From Roseomonas sp. (GTDB lineage Bacteria > Pseudomonadota > Alphaproteobacteria > Acetobacterales > Acetobacteraceae): a stretch of 64,000 nt of DNA. The notes under the pieces were generated by a model, which saw only the letters and a program-made list of their open reading frames with translations, did not search any database and was not told where the DNA came from. Below, one piece after another: positions 34,591-43,768 of this stretch; positions within the stretch are counted from its first letter, which is position 1, and the number at the start of each line of letters is the position of its first letter. Where the stretch lies: assembly GCA_031180725.1 (NCBI GenBank), contig JAPSLO010000010.1, positions 1 to 64,000 of the forward strand. Direction: 5' to 3'. The translations under genes and the position numbers were made by a program.

Positions 34591-34983
34591 TCAATACATG
34601 TTCAGGGCGAGGCGCGCGTCCTCGCTCATGCGGCTCTGATCCCAGGGCGGGTCCCAGACGACCTCGACCTGCACATCGGTCACGCCGGGCACGGCGCGCA
34701 CCGCTTCCTCCACCTGGCTGGGCAGTTCCTGGGCCGAGGGGCAGGAGGGCGTGGTGAGGGTCATCTCGACCTTCACCTTGCCGCCGTCCTCGATCTCGAT
34801 CGCGTAGATCAAGCCGAGTTCGTAGATGTCCACCGGGATCTCCGGATCGAACACCGTCTTCAGCACGGCGATCACGCCATCCTCGTTCACGCGCACCGGC
34901 GGTTCCGTGCTGCCTTCGGGCGTCCAGGCGCCATGCACGGCCGGCTCCGGCGGTGCCAAGGGGGCGTCGGGCGTCTCACTCAC
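34591..34983 (-). CDS. sufT: SufT/MIP18-family (DUF59) Fe-S assembly factor
   Basis: A protein of 130 residues. DUF59 core: VIAVLKTVFDPEIPVDIYEL, YAIEIEDGGKVKVEMTLTTP with SCPSAQELPSQVEEA (the reactive Cys in TPSCP), and VVWDPPWDQSRMSEDARLAL. SufT proteins help mature Fe-S proteins under high demand. The N-terminal 25 residues are Pro/Glu-rich. Its start overlaps the sufU stop by 8 bases and its stop lies 23 bases from the sufA-like start. Confidence 0.9.
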   Translation of the reverse strand: MSETPDAPLAPPEPAVHGAWTPEGSTEPPVRVNEDGVIAVLKTVFDPEIPVDIYELGLIYAIEIEDGGKVKVEMTLTTPSCPSAQELPSQVEEAVRAVPGVTDVQVEVVWDPPWDQSRMSEDARLALNMY

Positions 34984-35449
34984 TGCTCGCCTCCTTCGCG
35001 CCGTCCAGCGCGGCGTTCAGCGTATGCCAAGCCAATGTCGCGCATTTCACGCGACTGGGAAACTCATGCACGCCCGAGAGCGGCGTCAGGCGTTCCATGT
35101 CCTCGGCGATCTCGGCGCCGCAATCCGGGCAGGTGCCTGTCATGGCGAGCTGCCGGAAATGCTCGCCCATCTGCTTGGCCTGCCCAGGGGTCTTGCCCTT
35201 CACCGTCTCCGTCATCAGGGAGGCGCTGGCCATGGAGATGGCGCAGCCGCGGCCCTGGAAGGCGGCGTCGGCGATGCTGCCGTCCGGCGCGGTCTTCAGG
35301 AACAGCTCCATCCGGTCGCCGCACATCGGATTGTCGCCCCGCGCTGTCAAGGTCGCGTCATCCAGGCGCTTGAAGTTCCGGGGCTTGCGGCCGTGGTCCA
35401 GGATGACCTCCTGGTAGAGGTCGCGCAGGTCGCCGAACAGGTCGGTCAT
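34976..35449 (-). CDS. sufU: SufU-type Fe-S assembly/sulfur-transfer protein
   Basis: A protein of 157 residues of the IscU-like fold: LYQEVILDHGRKPRNF, NPMCGDRMELFL, FQGRGCAISMASASLMTE and RVKCATLAWHTL. The three key cysteines with the GD pair are present. There is also an inserted TCPDCGAEI with two further cysteines between Cys2 and Cys3. SufU accepts persulfide from SufS through a zinc site. The ATG at 35449 overlaps the sufS stop by 4 bases. Confidence 0.92.
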   Translation of the reverse strand: MTDLFGDLRDLYQEVILDHGRKPRNFKRLDDATLTARGDNPMCGDRMELFLKTAPDGSIADAAFQGRGCAISMASASLMTETVKGKTPGQAKQMGEHFRQLAMTGTCPDCGAEIAEDMERLTPLSGVHEFPSRVKCATLAWHTLNAALDGAKEASSE

Positions 35450-36693
35450 GCGAAGAAGGCCCTCGCCTGGGTCAGCGCCTCGGCCAGCAGGTCCACCTCC
35501 TCGGGCGTCGTGTAGAGGCCGAAGGAAGCACGGCAGGTGCTGTCCACGCCGAAGCGCGCATGCAACGGCTCCGCGCAATGGCGGCCGGAGCGCACGGCGA
35601 TGCCGGCACGGTCCAGCAGGGTGGCCACGTCATGCGCATGGGCGGTGTCGAGCGCGAAGGCGAAGACGCCGCCGCGATCCTGCGCGCGGCCGAGCAGCGT
35701 CACACCCTCGATATGCGGCAGGCGGGCCATGGCGCGGTCCACCAGGGCGCGCTCATGCGCCTCGATCGCCGGCAGGCCGATGGCGGTGACGTAGTCGATG
35801 GCGGCATGCAGGCCCACCGCTTCCACGATCGGCGGCGTGCCGGCCTCGAATTTCGCAGGGATGGGCGCCCAGATGGCACGGTCCAACGTGACCTCGGCGA
35901 TCATGTCGCCGCCGCCCAGGAAGGGGGGCATCGCCTCCAGCAGCGCGGCCTTGGCGTAGAGCACGCCAATGCCGGTGGGCCCGTAGAGCTTGTGGCCGGT
36001 GAAGACGTAGAAATCGGCATCCAGCGCCTGCACATCCACCTGGCGGTGCACGGCGGCCTGGCTGCCGTCGAACAGCACCTTGGCGCCGGCCTCATGCGCC
36101 ATGCGGGCGATGCGGGCGGCGGGTGTTACGGTGCCCAGCACATTGGACATATGTGTCACCGCCACCAGCCCGACCTTGCCATCGGCCAGCTTCGCGGCGA
36201 GGTCGTCCATGTCCAGCTCACCGGTATCGGTGACGCAGGCCACGCGCAGCTCAATGCCATGCGCATCGCGCAGCATCTGCCAGGGCACCAAGTTGGCGTG
36301 GTGCTCCATCTCACTGATGACCACCGCCTGGCCGGCCTTCAGCACACCGCGGCCAAAGCTGTGCGCCACCAGGTTGATCGCTTCCGTGCTGGACTTCGTG
36401 AAGACGATCTCGCGTTCGGAGCCCGCATTCAGGAAGCGCGCCACGGCGCCGCGCGTGGCCTCGTACGCCTCGGTCGCGCGCTCACTCATGTGGTAGGCGC
36501 CGCGATGGACATTGGCGTAGGCCGTCTCCATCATCGTCACCATCGCCTGGATCACCTGGCGCGGCTTCTGCGCCGAGGCGCCGCTGTCGAGAAAGGTGAA
36601 AGGCTTGCCCCGCACCTTCTCCGACAGGATCGGGAAATCGGCGCGGACGCGCGCCAGGTCCAGCGCGCCGGTCCGGCCCACGACGCCGTCCAT
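35446..36693 (-). CDS. sufS: Cysteine desulfurase SufS
   Basis: A protein of 415 residues. PLP-dependent fold-type I enzyme that takes sulfur from cysteine for Fe-S clusters. FTFLDSGASAQKP at the start, SEMEHHANLVPWQ, FDGSQAAVHRQVDVQALDAD, the PLP lysine in TGHKLYGPTGIG and the persulfide cysteine in VRSGRHCAEP. Group II (SufS/CsdA) features. The ATG at 36693 overlaps the sufD stop by one base (TGATG). Confidence 0.95.
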   Translation of the reverse strand: MDGVVGRTGALDLARVRADFPILSEKVRGKPFTFLDSGASAQKPRQVIQAMVTMMETAYANVHRGAYHMSERATEAYEATRGAVARFLNAGSEREIVFTKSSTEAINLVAHSFGRGVLKAGQAVVISEMEHHANLVPWQMLRDAHGIELRVACVTDTGELDMDDLAAKLADGKVGLVAVTHMSNVLGTVTPAARIARMAHEAGAKVLFDGSQAAVHRQVDVQALDADFYVFTGHKLYGPTGIGVLYAKAALLEAMPPFLGGGDMIAEVTLDRAIWAPIPAKFEAGTPPIVEAVGLHAAIDYVTAIGLPAIEAHERALVDRAMARLPHIEGVTLLGRAQDRGGVFAFALDTAHAHDVATLLDRAGIAVRSGRHCAEPLHARFGVDSTCRASFGLYTTPEEVDLLAEALTQARAFFA

Positions 36694-38006
36694 CAGGCCA
36701 CCTCGATCCCGGCGGGCAGGCCCTGGCGGCGCCACCAGCCGGCGACGCCGCGGGCCAGCGCGGCGCGGATCGCCTCATCGGCCACGCCTTCCACCGCTTC
36801 CGTCAGGAAGGCTTCCACCAGAATGGCCTTGGCCTGGGTTTCCGGGATGCCGCGGCTGCGCAGGAAGAACATCTGCTCGGCATCCAGCTCGCCGACCGTG
36901 GCGCCGTGGCTGCACTTCACGTCGTCGGCATAGATCTCAAGCTGCGGCTTGCTGTCGATCTCGGCCTCCGGGCTCAGCAGCAGGGCTTGGTTCATCTGGT
37001 AGCCATCGGTCCTCTGGGCGACCTGATGCACATGGATCTTGCCCTGGAAGACGCCGCGGGACCTGCCGGCCAGCACGGTCTTGTAGGTCTGGCGGCTGCT
37101 GCAATCCGGCGCCGCGTGATCCAGCGAGGTGGTGGTGTCCGCATGCTGGCCATCGGCCACCATCTGCACGCCGTTCATATGCGCTTCCGCCTTCGGGCCG
37201 ACCAGCGCCACATGAATTTCGTTGCGTGCCAGCTTGGCGCCGGCGTTCAGCGTGAAGTTGTCATAGGCTGCGTCGGAAGCGACACGGGCATAGACCGTGG
37301 AGAGGAAGACGCCATCGAAGCCTTCCTGCTGCAGCCGGCCATGGTTCAGCCGCGCACCGGCCGCCACCTCGATCTCGAAGACCGGGTTGTGCAGGTAGCG
37401 CGCGCCGAGCGGGCCGGTGGCGCTCTCGATCAGCGTCAGGCTCGCGCCTTCGCCCAGCCGCACCAGGTGGCGCGGATGGAAGGCGGGGGCGCGTTCGGAT
37501 TCCGTGGCGATGGAGAGTAGTTCCAGCGCGCCGCCGGCGACACCTTGCGGCACATCCACCACCAGCCCGTCCTCGAACAGCATGCCGTTCAGCGCGGCCA
37601 TGGGCTCGTTCTCAGGCCGGGCGAGCGCGCCGAGGCGCCCTTCCAGCCCGGGCAGGGCATCGGCCAGGCTTTCCGCGGTGAAGGCCACGCCATCCAAAGT
37701 GGAGAGATCGGCGCGGAAGCGGCCATCCACGAAGACGGCGCGCGGGTGGGCGCTGGGTCTCACCTCCACCGTGTCACCCACGCCGGTCAGCGGCTCACCG
37801 AAGCTGGAATTGGACACGGCCCTGGTAAGGTCGGTGTATTTCCACGCCTCCATCCGCCGTGTCGGGAAGCCGACGCGGCGGAAGGCCTCCGCGGCCTGGT
37901 CGCGCAGCGCCTGCACCCAGGGCAGGCGCGCGCCAGGCAGGCGCGCGCGCAGCCCTTCGTAGCGGCCAAGGAAGGCGGCCGCGCCTGTGGTCGTCACCGC
38001 CGTCAT
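36693..38006 (-). CDS. sufD: SufD scaffold subunit
   Basis: A protein of 437 residues. N-terminal helical part with MEAWKYTDLTRAV (the EAWKYT motif common in SufD), then the right-handed beta helix containing HFTLNAGAKLARNEIHVAL-like repeats (here NFTLNAGAKLARNEIHVALV), DHAAPDCSSRQTYKTVLAGR and the closing CSHGATVGELDAEQMFFLRSR. SufD pairs with SufB and the SufC ATPase to build clusters. Both ends overlap neighbours: 4 bases with sufC, 1 base with sufS. Confidence 0.94.
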   Translation of the reverse strand: MTAVTTTGAAAFLGRYEGLRARLPGARLPWVQALRDQAAEAFRRVGFPTRRMEAWKYTDLTRAVSNSSFGEPLTGVGDTVEVRPSAHPRAVFVDGRFRADLSTLDGVAFTAESLADALPGLEGRLGALARPENEPMAALNGMLFEDGLVVDVPQGVAGGALELLSIATESERAPAFHPRHLVRLGEGASLTLIESATGPLGARYLHNPVFEIEVAAGARLNHGRLQQEGFDGVFLSTVYARVASDAAYDNFTLNAGAKLARNEIHVALVGPKAEAHMNGVQMVADGQHADTTTSLDHAAPDCSSRQTYKTVLAGRSRGVFQGKIHVHQVAQRTDGYQMNQALLLSPEAEIDSKPQLEIYADDVKCSHGATVGELDAEQMFFLRSRGIPETQAKAILVEAFLTEAVEGVADEAIRAALARGVAGWWRRQGLPAGIEVA

Positions 38007-38749
38007 GCCGCCGCCTGGAGGCCGGCGTAACCGGACGCCTCCAGCTCCTTCGCCAGTTCGGGGCCGCCGCTGCGCACCACGCGCCCGGCGGAGAGCACAT
38101 GCACGCGGTCCGGCACGATATGGTTCAGCAGGCGCTGGTAGTGGGTGATGACAAGGGCGGAGAATTCCGGCCCGCGCAGGCTGTTCACCGTATCCGCCAC
38201 CAGCTTCAGCGCGTCGATGTCGAGGCCGCTGTCCGTCTCGTCCAGCACCGCGAATTTCGGCGCCAGCAAGGCAAGCTGCAGCATCTCGTTGCGCTTCTTC
38301 TCGCCGCCGGAGAAGCCGACATTCACCGGCCGCTTCAGCATCTCCTCCGGCATGTTCAGCACCTTCATGCGGGCACGGGCCAGCTTCAGGAACTGCATCG
38401 CGTCCATCTCAGCCTCGCCGCGGGCGCGGCGGATGGCGTTCAGTGCGGTGCGGAGGAAGTTGGCGTTGCCCACGCCCGGCAGCTCCACCGGTGCCTGGAA
38501 GGCCAGGAACACGCCGGCCACGGCGCGCTCCTCCGGCTCCATCGCCAGCAGGTCCACGCCGTTCAGCGTAACGGAGCCTTCCGTGACCTCATAGCCTTCC
38601 CGCCCGGCCAGCACATAGCTGAGCGTGGACTTGCCGGAGCCGTTCGGGCCCATGATGGCATGGACCTCGCCCGAGGGGATTTCCAGCGTCACGCCGTTCA
38701 GGATGGGCTTGCCGTCCACCGTGGCGTGCAGGTTCTCGATCTTCAGCAT
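38003..38749 (-). CDS. sufC: SufC ATPase
   Basis: A protein of 248 residues. ABC-type ATPase of the SufBCD scaffold. MLKIENLHATVDGKPILNGV start, Walker A GPNGSGKST, signature VGFSGGEKKRNEMLQLALL and Walker B FAVLDETDSGLDIDAL, with the SufC-typical ETDSGLD. It has no membrane partner: it drives shape change of SufB/SufD in the cytosol. The stop overlaps the sufD start by 4 bases; sufB ends 21 bases upstream. Confidence 0.96.
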   Translation of the reverse strand: MLKIENLHATVDGKPILNGVTLEIPSGEVHAIMGPNGSGKSTLSYVLAGREGYEVTEGSVTLNGVDLLAMEPEERAVAGVFLAFQAPVELPGVGNANFLRTALNAIRRARGEAEMDAMQFLKLARARMKVLNMPEEMLKRPVNVGFSGGEKKRNEMLQLALLAPKFAVLDETDSGLDIDALKLVADTVNSLRGPEFSALVITHYQRLLNHIVPDRVHVLSAGRVVRSGGPELAKELEASGYAGLQAAA

Positions 38750-38770
38750 CGTCCTGTTCCGTATGTCCGA

Positions 38771-40270
38771 TCAGCCGACCGAGCCTTCGAGGCTGATCTG
38801 CAACAGCTTCTGCGCTTCCACGGCGAATTCCATTGGAAGCTCCTTCAGCACTTCCCGGGCGAAGCCGTTGACGATCATGCCCACGGCCTCCTCCTCGTTC
38901 AGGCCGCGCTGGCGGCAGTAAAAGAGCTGGTCCTCGGCGATGCGGCTGGTGGTCGCCTCATGCTCCACCTTCGCCGTCATGCAGCGGTTCTCGATATAGG
39001 GCACGGTGTGTGCGCCGCACTGGTCGCCGATCAGCAGGCTGTCGCACTGGGTGAAGTTGCGCGCGCCATGCGCCTTCGGCCCGATGCGCACCAGGCCGCG
39101 ATAGGTGTTCTGGCCGCGCCCCGCGCTGATGCCCTTGGAAACGATGGTGCTGCGGGTGTTCTTGCCGATATGGAACATCTTGGTGCCCGTATCGGCCTGC
39201 TGGTAGTTGTTGGTGATCGCCACCGAGTAGAACTCGCCCACGCTGTCGTCGCCCTGCAGGATGCAGCTCGGGTATTTCCAGGTGATGGCGGAGCCCGTCT
39301 CCACCTGCGTCCAACTGATCTTGCTGCGCGCGCCGCGGCAGGCGCCGCGCTTGGTGACGAAGTTGTAGATGCCGCCCCGGCCCTCGGCGTCGCCGGGGTA
39401 CCAGTTCTGCACCGTGCTGTACTTGATCGTGGCGTCGTCCAGCGCCACCAGCTCCACCACCGCGGCGTGCAGCTGGTTCTCGTCGCGCATCGGCGCGGTG
39501 CAGCCTTCCAGATAGGAGACATAGCTGCCCGCATCGGCGATGATCAGCGTGCGTTCGAACTGGCCAGTGCTTTTCGCATTGATGCGGAAATAGGTGGACA
39601 GCTCCATCGGGCAGCGCACGCCCTTCGGGATGTAGACGAAGCTGCCATCCGTGAAGACCGCGCTGTTGAGGGCGGCGAAGAAGTTGTCGCCCTGCGGCAC
39701 GACGGAGCCAAGATATTCGCGCACCAGATCGGGATGGTTCTGCACCGCCTCGCTAATGGAGCAGAAGATGATCCCTTCCTTCTCCAGCCGCGCCTTGAAG
39801 GTGGTGGCGACGGAAACGCTGTCGAACACCGCGTCCACGGCCACGGGCATGCGGCCGCTATCGGCCGGCGTCTCGCCCGCGCCTTCCACGCCGGCCAGGA
39901 TGGCCTGTTCCTTTAAGGGGATGCCGAGCTTCTCGTAAGTGCGCAGCAGCTCGGGGTCCACCTCGTCCAGCGACTTCGGCGCGACCTTCTGCTTTGGCGC
40001 GGCATAGTAGTAGGCGTCCTGGTAGTCGATCGGCGGGTACTTCACCGCCGCCCAGGTCGGCTCCTCCATCTTCTGCCACATGGCGAAGGCCTTCAGCCGC
40101 CATTCCAGCAGCCATTCAGGCTCGTTCTTCTTCTTCGAGATGAAGCGGACGATGTCCTCGTTCAGCCCCTTGGGGGCGAACTCCATCTCGATATCCGTCT
40201 CGAACCCCCATTTGTAGCCGGAGTCGGTGACGGACTGGACGGTTTCGAGCGTCTCGGTGACGGCTGGCAT
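38771..40270 (-). CDS. sufB: SufB scaffold subunit
   Basis: A protein of 499 residues. [28 protein letters not shown] region near the start, [75 protein letters not shown] and CQ-type core [20 protein letters not shown]. It is the main site of nascent cluster assembly with SufC and SufD. Full length and all core blocks are present. It lies 22 bases after the Rrf2 gene. Confidence 0.96.
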   Translation of the reverse strand: MPAVTETLETVQSVTDSGYKWGFETDIEMEFAPKGLNEDIVRFISKKKNEPEWLLEWRLKAFAMWQKMEEPTWAAVKYPPIDYQDAYYYAAPKQKVAPKSLDEVDPELLRTYEKLGIPLKEQAILAGVEGAGETPADSGRMPVAVDAVFDSVSVATTFKARLEKEGIIFCSISEAVQNHPDLVREYLGSVVPQGDNFFAALNSAVFTDGSFVYIPKGVRCPMELSTYFRINAKSTGQFERTLIIADAGSYVSYLEGCTAPMRDENQLHAAVVELVALDDATIKYSTVQNWYPGDAEGRGGIYNFVTKRGACRGARSKISWTQVETGSAITWKYPSCILQGDDSVGEFYSVAITNNYQQADTGTKMFHIGKNTRSTIVSKGISAGRGQNTYRGLVRIGPKAHGARNFTQCDSLLIGDQCGAHTVPYIENRCMTAKVEHEATTSRIAEDQLFYCRQRGLNEEEAVGMIVNGFAREVLKELPMEFAVEAQKLLQISLEGSVG

Positions 40271-40292
40271 TTCGTGGTCCTAATCCGTTGTC

Positions 40293-40742
40293 CTATTGGG
40301 CGACGAGGACAGGCATGGCGTTGGCATAGGCGGGCGTGGTGCGGGGGGCGGCGATCTGTGCCACCGTGATCCCTGAAAGCGCCTCGCGGATCGCGGCGTT
40401 CACCGGGTCCCAGCGGCCGCGGACGGGGCAGACATGTTCCGCCTCACACAGGCCGAAGCCACCATCCACGCAGGCGGTCAGCGCGATCGGGCCATCAATC
40501 GCCACGATCACCTCCGACAGCGGCAGCTCGGCGAGCGGCCGCAGCAGCCGGTAGCCGCCACGCGCCCCGCGCTGGCCCTCGACAAGGCCGGCGCCGGCGA
40601 GCATCTTCAGGACCTTCGCAACGGTGGGTTCCGTGAGCCCTGTGGCGGAGGCCAAGCCGGGCGCGGTCTGCACGCCCCCTTCGGCCTCCAGCCGGCTCAG
40701 CACCACCACCGCGTAATCGGTGAGCTTCGAGACCCGCAGCAC
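40293..40742 (-). CDS. Rrf2-family regulator of the suf operon
   Basis: A protein of 149 residues. Winged helix with KLTDYAVVVLSRLEAEGG, TGLTEPTVAKVLKMLAGAGL and GARGGYRLLRPLAELPLSEV, then three cysteines in ALTACVDGGFGLCEAEHVCP, which should bind an Fe-S cluster. It matches the SUF-associated Rrf2 subgroup, which represses suf when clusters are plentiful. The GTG start has GGAGGG 5 bases upstream. First gene of the suf operon; a perfect inverted repeat lies 20 bases before it. Confidence 0.92.
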   Translation of the reverse strand: MLRVSKLTDYAVVVLSRLEAEGGVQTAPGLASATGLTEPTVAKVLKMLAGAGLVEGQRGARGGYRLLRPLAELPLSEVIVAIDGPIALTACVDGGFGLCEAEHVCPVRGRWDPVNAAIREALSGITVAQIAAPRTTPAYANAMPVLVAQ

Positions 40743-40762
40743 GCGGACCCTCCGGTCTGGTT

Positions 40763-40787
40763 AATCAGGACCTCTCCGGTCCTGATT
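40763..40787. promoter_or_regulatory. Candidate Rrf2 operator for the suf operon
   Basis: AATCAGGACC (40763-40772), a 5-base spacer, and GGTCCTGATT (40778-40787) form a perfect 10+10 inverted repeat. A shorter GACC-N4-GGTC lies next to it (40746-40757). It is placed 20-45 bases upstream of the regulator's GTG, in the region where RNA polymerase would bind, and within the divergent gap to the hydrolase gene at 40896. Confidence 0.65.
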
Positions 40788-40895
40788 GCTAGATGCGATG
40801 CCACCCCCGCGGCGTCAAGGCATGCCCCCCCTGACTTGCCCGGATTCCGGGGGGCGGCCATCGTCGGGGCGCGCGACTTCGTTCCGGGGGACACC

Positions 40896-41783
40896 ATGCC
40901 GCAGCTCCGCACCGATGACGGGGTGCTTCTGCACTATGAGGAGGTGGGCTCCGGCGCGCCGATGGTCTTCGTCCATGAATATGCGGGCGACCACCGGAGC
41001 TGGGAGCCGCAGCTTCGCTTCTTCGCCCGGCGCTACCGCTGCATCGCCTTCGCAGCCCGGGGCTACCCGCCCTCCGAGGTGCCAACCGACCCGGCGGCCT
41101 ACAGCCAGGAGCGGGCCGCGGATGACATCGCGGCCGTGATCACGGGGCTGGGGCTGGGGCCGAGCCATGTGGTGGGGCTGTCCATGGGCGCCTTCGCCAC
41201 GCTGCATCTGGGCCTGCGCCGGCCGGAGCTGGCGCGTAGCCTGGTAGCGGCCGGCGTGGGCTATGGCGCCCAGCCCGAGAAGATTGCCGCCTATCACGCC
41301 GAGACCGACGCGCTGATCGCCCGCATCAAAGCCGAGGGGATGGATCGCTTCGGCCTGAGCTACAGCCGCGGCCCCGCCCGGCTGATCTTCGAGGAGAAGG
41401 ACCCCCGTGGCTACGCCGAGTTCCAGGCCCAGCTGCGCGGCCATTCCACCGAGGGGTCCTGGCTCACCATGCAGGGCGTTCAGCGCAAGCGGCCGTCCCT
41501 TTATGCACTGGAGGACCGGTTCCGGCAGCTGATGACGCCCACCCTGATCATCGCCGGCGATGAGGACGAGCCGGCGCTGGATCCGAGCCTGTACCTGAAG
41601 CGCACCATCCCCTCCGCGGCGCTGCTGGTGATGCCGAAATGCGGCCACACGCTGAACCTGGAGGATCCGGACGTCTTCAACCGGGCGGTGCTGGACTTCG
41701 TGACGCAGGTCGACGGCGGCACCTGGCGCAATCGCAACCCAGCCAGCCTGGGCGGTGGCATCTTCGGTGCGAAGGAGGGATGA
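40896..41783 (+). CDS. Alpha/beta hydrolase
   Basis: A protein of 295 residues, cytoplasmic. GAPMVFVHEYAGDHRSWEPQ (oxyanion region), nucleophile in VVGLSMGAFATLH, Asp in IAGDEDEPAL and His in PKCGHTLNLEDP, so the triad is complete. The family covers esterases, lactonases and dehalogenases; the substrate is not known. The stop overlaps an ATG of the nitroreductase gene (ATGATG at 41780-41785), so the two are probably co-translated. Confidence 0.87.
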   Translation: MPQLRTDDGVLLHYEEVGSGAPMVFVHEYAGDHRSWEPQLRFFARRYRCIAFAARGYPPSEVPTDPAAYSQERAADDIAAVITGLGLGPSHVVGLSMGAFATLHLGLRRPELARSLVAAGVGYGAQPEKIAAYHAETDALIARIKAEGMDRFGLSYSRGPARLIFEEKDPRGYAEFQAQLRGHSTEGSWLTMQGVQRKRPSLYALEDRFRQLMTPTLIIAGDEDEPALDPSLYLKRTIPSAALLVMPKCGHTLNLEDPDVFNRAVLDFVTQVDGGTWRNRNPASLGGGIFGAKEG

Positions 41784-42598
41784 TGGACGCCGAAACCCTG
41801 CTCCGCGCCCGCTACGGCGCCCTGCCCTTTCCGGCGCCGGAGACGGATCTGCCGCCGGCGCTCGCCACCATCCTGGACCGCCGGGTGACACGCCGCTACC
41901 GGCCGGATCCGGTGCCGGATGCGCTGCTGGACCTGGTGCTGGCCGGCGCGCAGTCGGCGCCAGCGAAATCAGACCTGCAGCAGTATTCGATCATCGTGAC
42001 GCGGGATGCCCGGAAGATCGCGCGGGTGGCGGATGCCATCGGCTCCATGCCCTGGATCAAGGACGCGCCGGTGCTGCTGCTGTTTTGCGGCGATGTCCGG
42101 CGTGGGCGGCAGGTCTGCGCGCTGCATGGCCGCACCCACGCGAATGACAGCGTGGACACCTTCCTCAATGCCTCGGCCGATGCCGCGCTGGCATTGGGCT
42201 TCTGCGTCATGGCGGCGGAGGCGCTGGGGCTCGGCACCTGCCCCATTTCCTATGTCCGGAACCACCTGGACCTGGTGGCGGAACTGTTCGGCTTGCCGGA
42301 TGGCGTCTTCCCCGTGGCCGGGCTGACCCTGGGCTTCCCTGCCGCGCGCAATGCCACCTCGCCGCGCCTGCCGCCTTCCGTGGTGGTGCACCGGGAACAC
42401 TATGACGACAGCGGCCTGGCCGCCGCCCTGCCCGCCTATGACGCGCTGCGCCCACCGGCCAAGCCCCGCTATCCGGAAGTGCATGGGCCGAAGCCCGAGG
42501 GCTGCGTCTGGAGCGAGAATGCGGCCCGCCAGCTCTCCGTGCCGGAGCGCGCCAATTTCCGCGCTTGGCTTGCCTCGAAGGGACTGAACCTTGGCTGA
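41783..42598 (+). CDS. Nitroreductase-family flavoprotein (NfsA-like)
   Basis: A protein of 271 residues. FMN site at ILDRRVTRRYRPDPVPDALL (the RRSxR-like start), AGAQSAPAKSDLQQYSIIVT, and AAEALGLGTCPISYVRNH for the second phosphate contact. VAGLTLGFPA is the usual C-terminal turn. These enzymes reduce nitroaromatics, quinones or flavins with NAD(P)H. I start at the second ATG (41783), which is better spaced from GGAGGG. Tail residues after about 205 are longer than in small members, as in NfsA/SnrA. Confidence 0.87.
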   Translation: MDAETLLRARYGALPFPAPETDLPPALATILDRRVTRRYRPDPVPDALLDLVLAGAQSAPAKSDLQQYSIIVTRDARKIARVADAIGSMPWIKDAPVLLLFCGDVRRGRQVCALHGRTHANDSVDTFLNASADAALALGFCVMAAEALGLGTCPISYVRNHLDLVAELFGLPDGVFPVAGLTLGFPAARNATSPRLPPSVVVHREHYDDSGLAAALPAYDALRPPAKPRYPEVHGPKPEGCVWSENAARQLSVPERANFRAWLASKGLNLG

Positions 42599-43277
42599 TG
42601 CGACGTCCGACAATCCCGGCAAGGCCGAACTGCGCCGCGGCCCGCCCCGTGTGCCCGGCGCGCGCGCCGTCACGCCGCGCCACGCCGCCAGCCTGATCGT
42701 CTGGCGCCAGGGTGCCGCGGAAGCCGAGATCCTGATGGGCACGCGCCATGCCAAGCACAAGTTCATGCCGAGCGTCCTGGTCTTCCCCGGCGGCCGCGTG
42801 GACCGCGCCGATCACGGCGTGAAGGCAAAGTCCGAGTTGCGGCCGGAAACCGAGGCGCTGCTGCGCCATCGCGCGACGCCTTCCCTGGCGCGGGCATTGG
42901 GCGTGGCGGCCATCCGGGAGCTGTTCGAGGAAACGGGGCTGCTGCTGGGCGAACGCAAGGGCCAGCGGCTGCTCGCCGACCTTGCGGCGCTGGATTATCT
43001 GTGCCGCGCGGTCACGCCGCCCTCCCGTGCCATCCGCTTCAACGCCCGCTTCCTGCTGGCGCCCGCCGAGCGGGTGACGGGAGAGATCGGCGGATCGGGC
43101 GAGCTGGAGAATCTCGGCTGGTATCCGCTCTCCCGGGCGCTGGAGGCGCAACTGGCGGACATCACCCGGAAGATCCTGGGCGAATTTGCCGAATGGCTGA
43201 GAACGCCAGCCGCTGAGCGCACCCAGCGCCCGAAAATCGTCTATCGCGGCAATGACAACCGCATGAGCGACGAGTAG
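42591..43277 (+). CDS. NUDIX-family hydrolase
   Basis: A protein of 228 residues. The NUDIX box centre is visible as AAIRELFEETGLLLGE, with VLVFPGGRVDRAD before it. The leading Gly-x5-Glu is modified (long insert between the FPGGR strand and the box). It would cleave a nucleoside diphosphate linked to another group. The TTG start (42591) is supported by AAGGGA 7 bases upstream and overlaps the nitroreductase stop by 8 bases. Confidence 0.82.
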   Translation: MADATSDNPGKAELRRGPPRVPGARAVTPRHAASLIVWRQGAAEAEILMGTRHAKHKFMPSVLVFPGGRVDRADHGVKAKSELRPETEALLRHRATPSLARALGVAAIRELFEETGLLLGERKGQRLLADLAALDYLCRAVTPPSRAIRFNARFLLAPAERVTGEIGGSGELENLGWYPLSRALEAQLADITRKILGEFAEWLRTPAAERTQRPKIVYRGNDNRMSDE

Positions 43278-43282
43278 GCCCC

Positions 43283-43735
43283 ATGCCTCATGCCAGGCTC
43301 GCGCGCGCGGAGGATCTGGCAGGCCTGATCGCGCTATTCCGCCAATCGGAAGTGAGCGCGGTCGCGGAACCGCCGGACCGCGCCGCGGGGATCTGGGCCG
43401 AGACGCTGGCGCATCCCGGCGCCGCCGTCCTGGTCTCCGAGGCCGATGGCAACATCGCGGCCACCTGCATGCTGATCGTCGCGCCCAATCTGCTGCGCTC
43501 GGGGCGGAGTCATGCCTTCCTGGAGAATGTCGTCACCCATCCGGCCTATCGCGGACAGGGGCATGGGCGCGCCGTGATCGAGGCCGCCCTGGCGCTCGCC
43601 TGGGCGAAGGACTGCCACCATGTGCTGATGCAGAGCGGTCGCAAGGACCCGCGGGTGCATCGCTTCTACGAAGCCCGCGGCTTCCGCCCGGGCCTGCGCA
43701 CCGCCTATGTCGCCACGCGCCCGGAGGGCCGCTGA
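43283..43735 (+). CDS. GNAT-family N-acetyltransferase
   Basis: A protein of 150 residues. ARLARAEDLAGLIALFRQSE start, GNIAATCMLIVAPNLLRSG core strands and the acetyl-CoA motif ENVVTHPAYRGQGHGRAVIE (RGQGHG). C-terminal FYEARGFRPGLRTAYV. Acceptor unknown. It begins 5 bases after the NUDIX stop, so the hydrolase, nitroreductase, NUDIX and GNAT genes look like one operon. It converges with the metallo-hydrolase gene. Confidence 0.88.
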   Translation: MPHARLARAEDLAGLIALFRQSEVSAVAEPPDRAAGIWAETLAHPGAAVLVSEADGNIAATCMLIVAPNLLRSGRSHAFLENVVTHPAYRGQGHGRAVIEAALALAWAKDCHHVLMQSGRKDPRVHRFYEARGFRPGLRTAYVATRPEGR

Positions 43736-43768
43736 TCGGCCAGGCCATCTCGCAGGAGCGGAAGAGGG

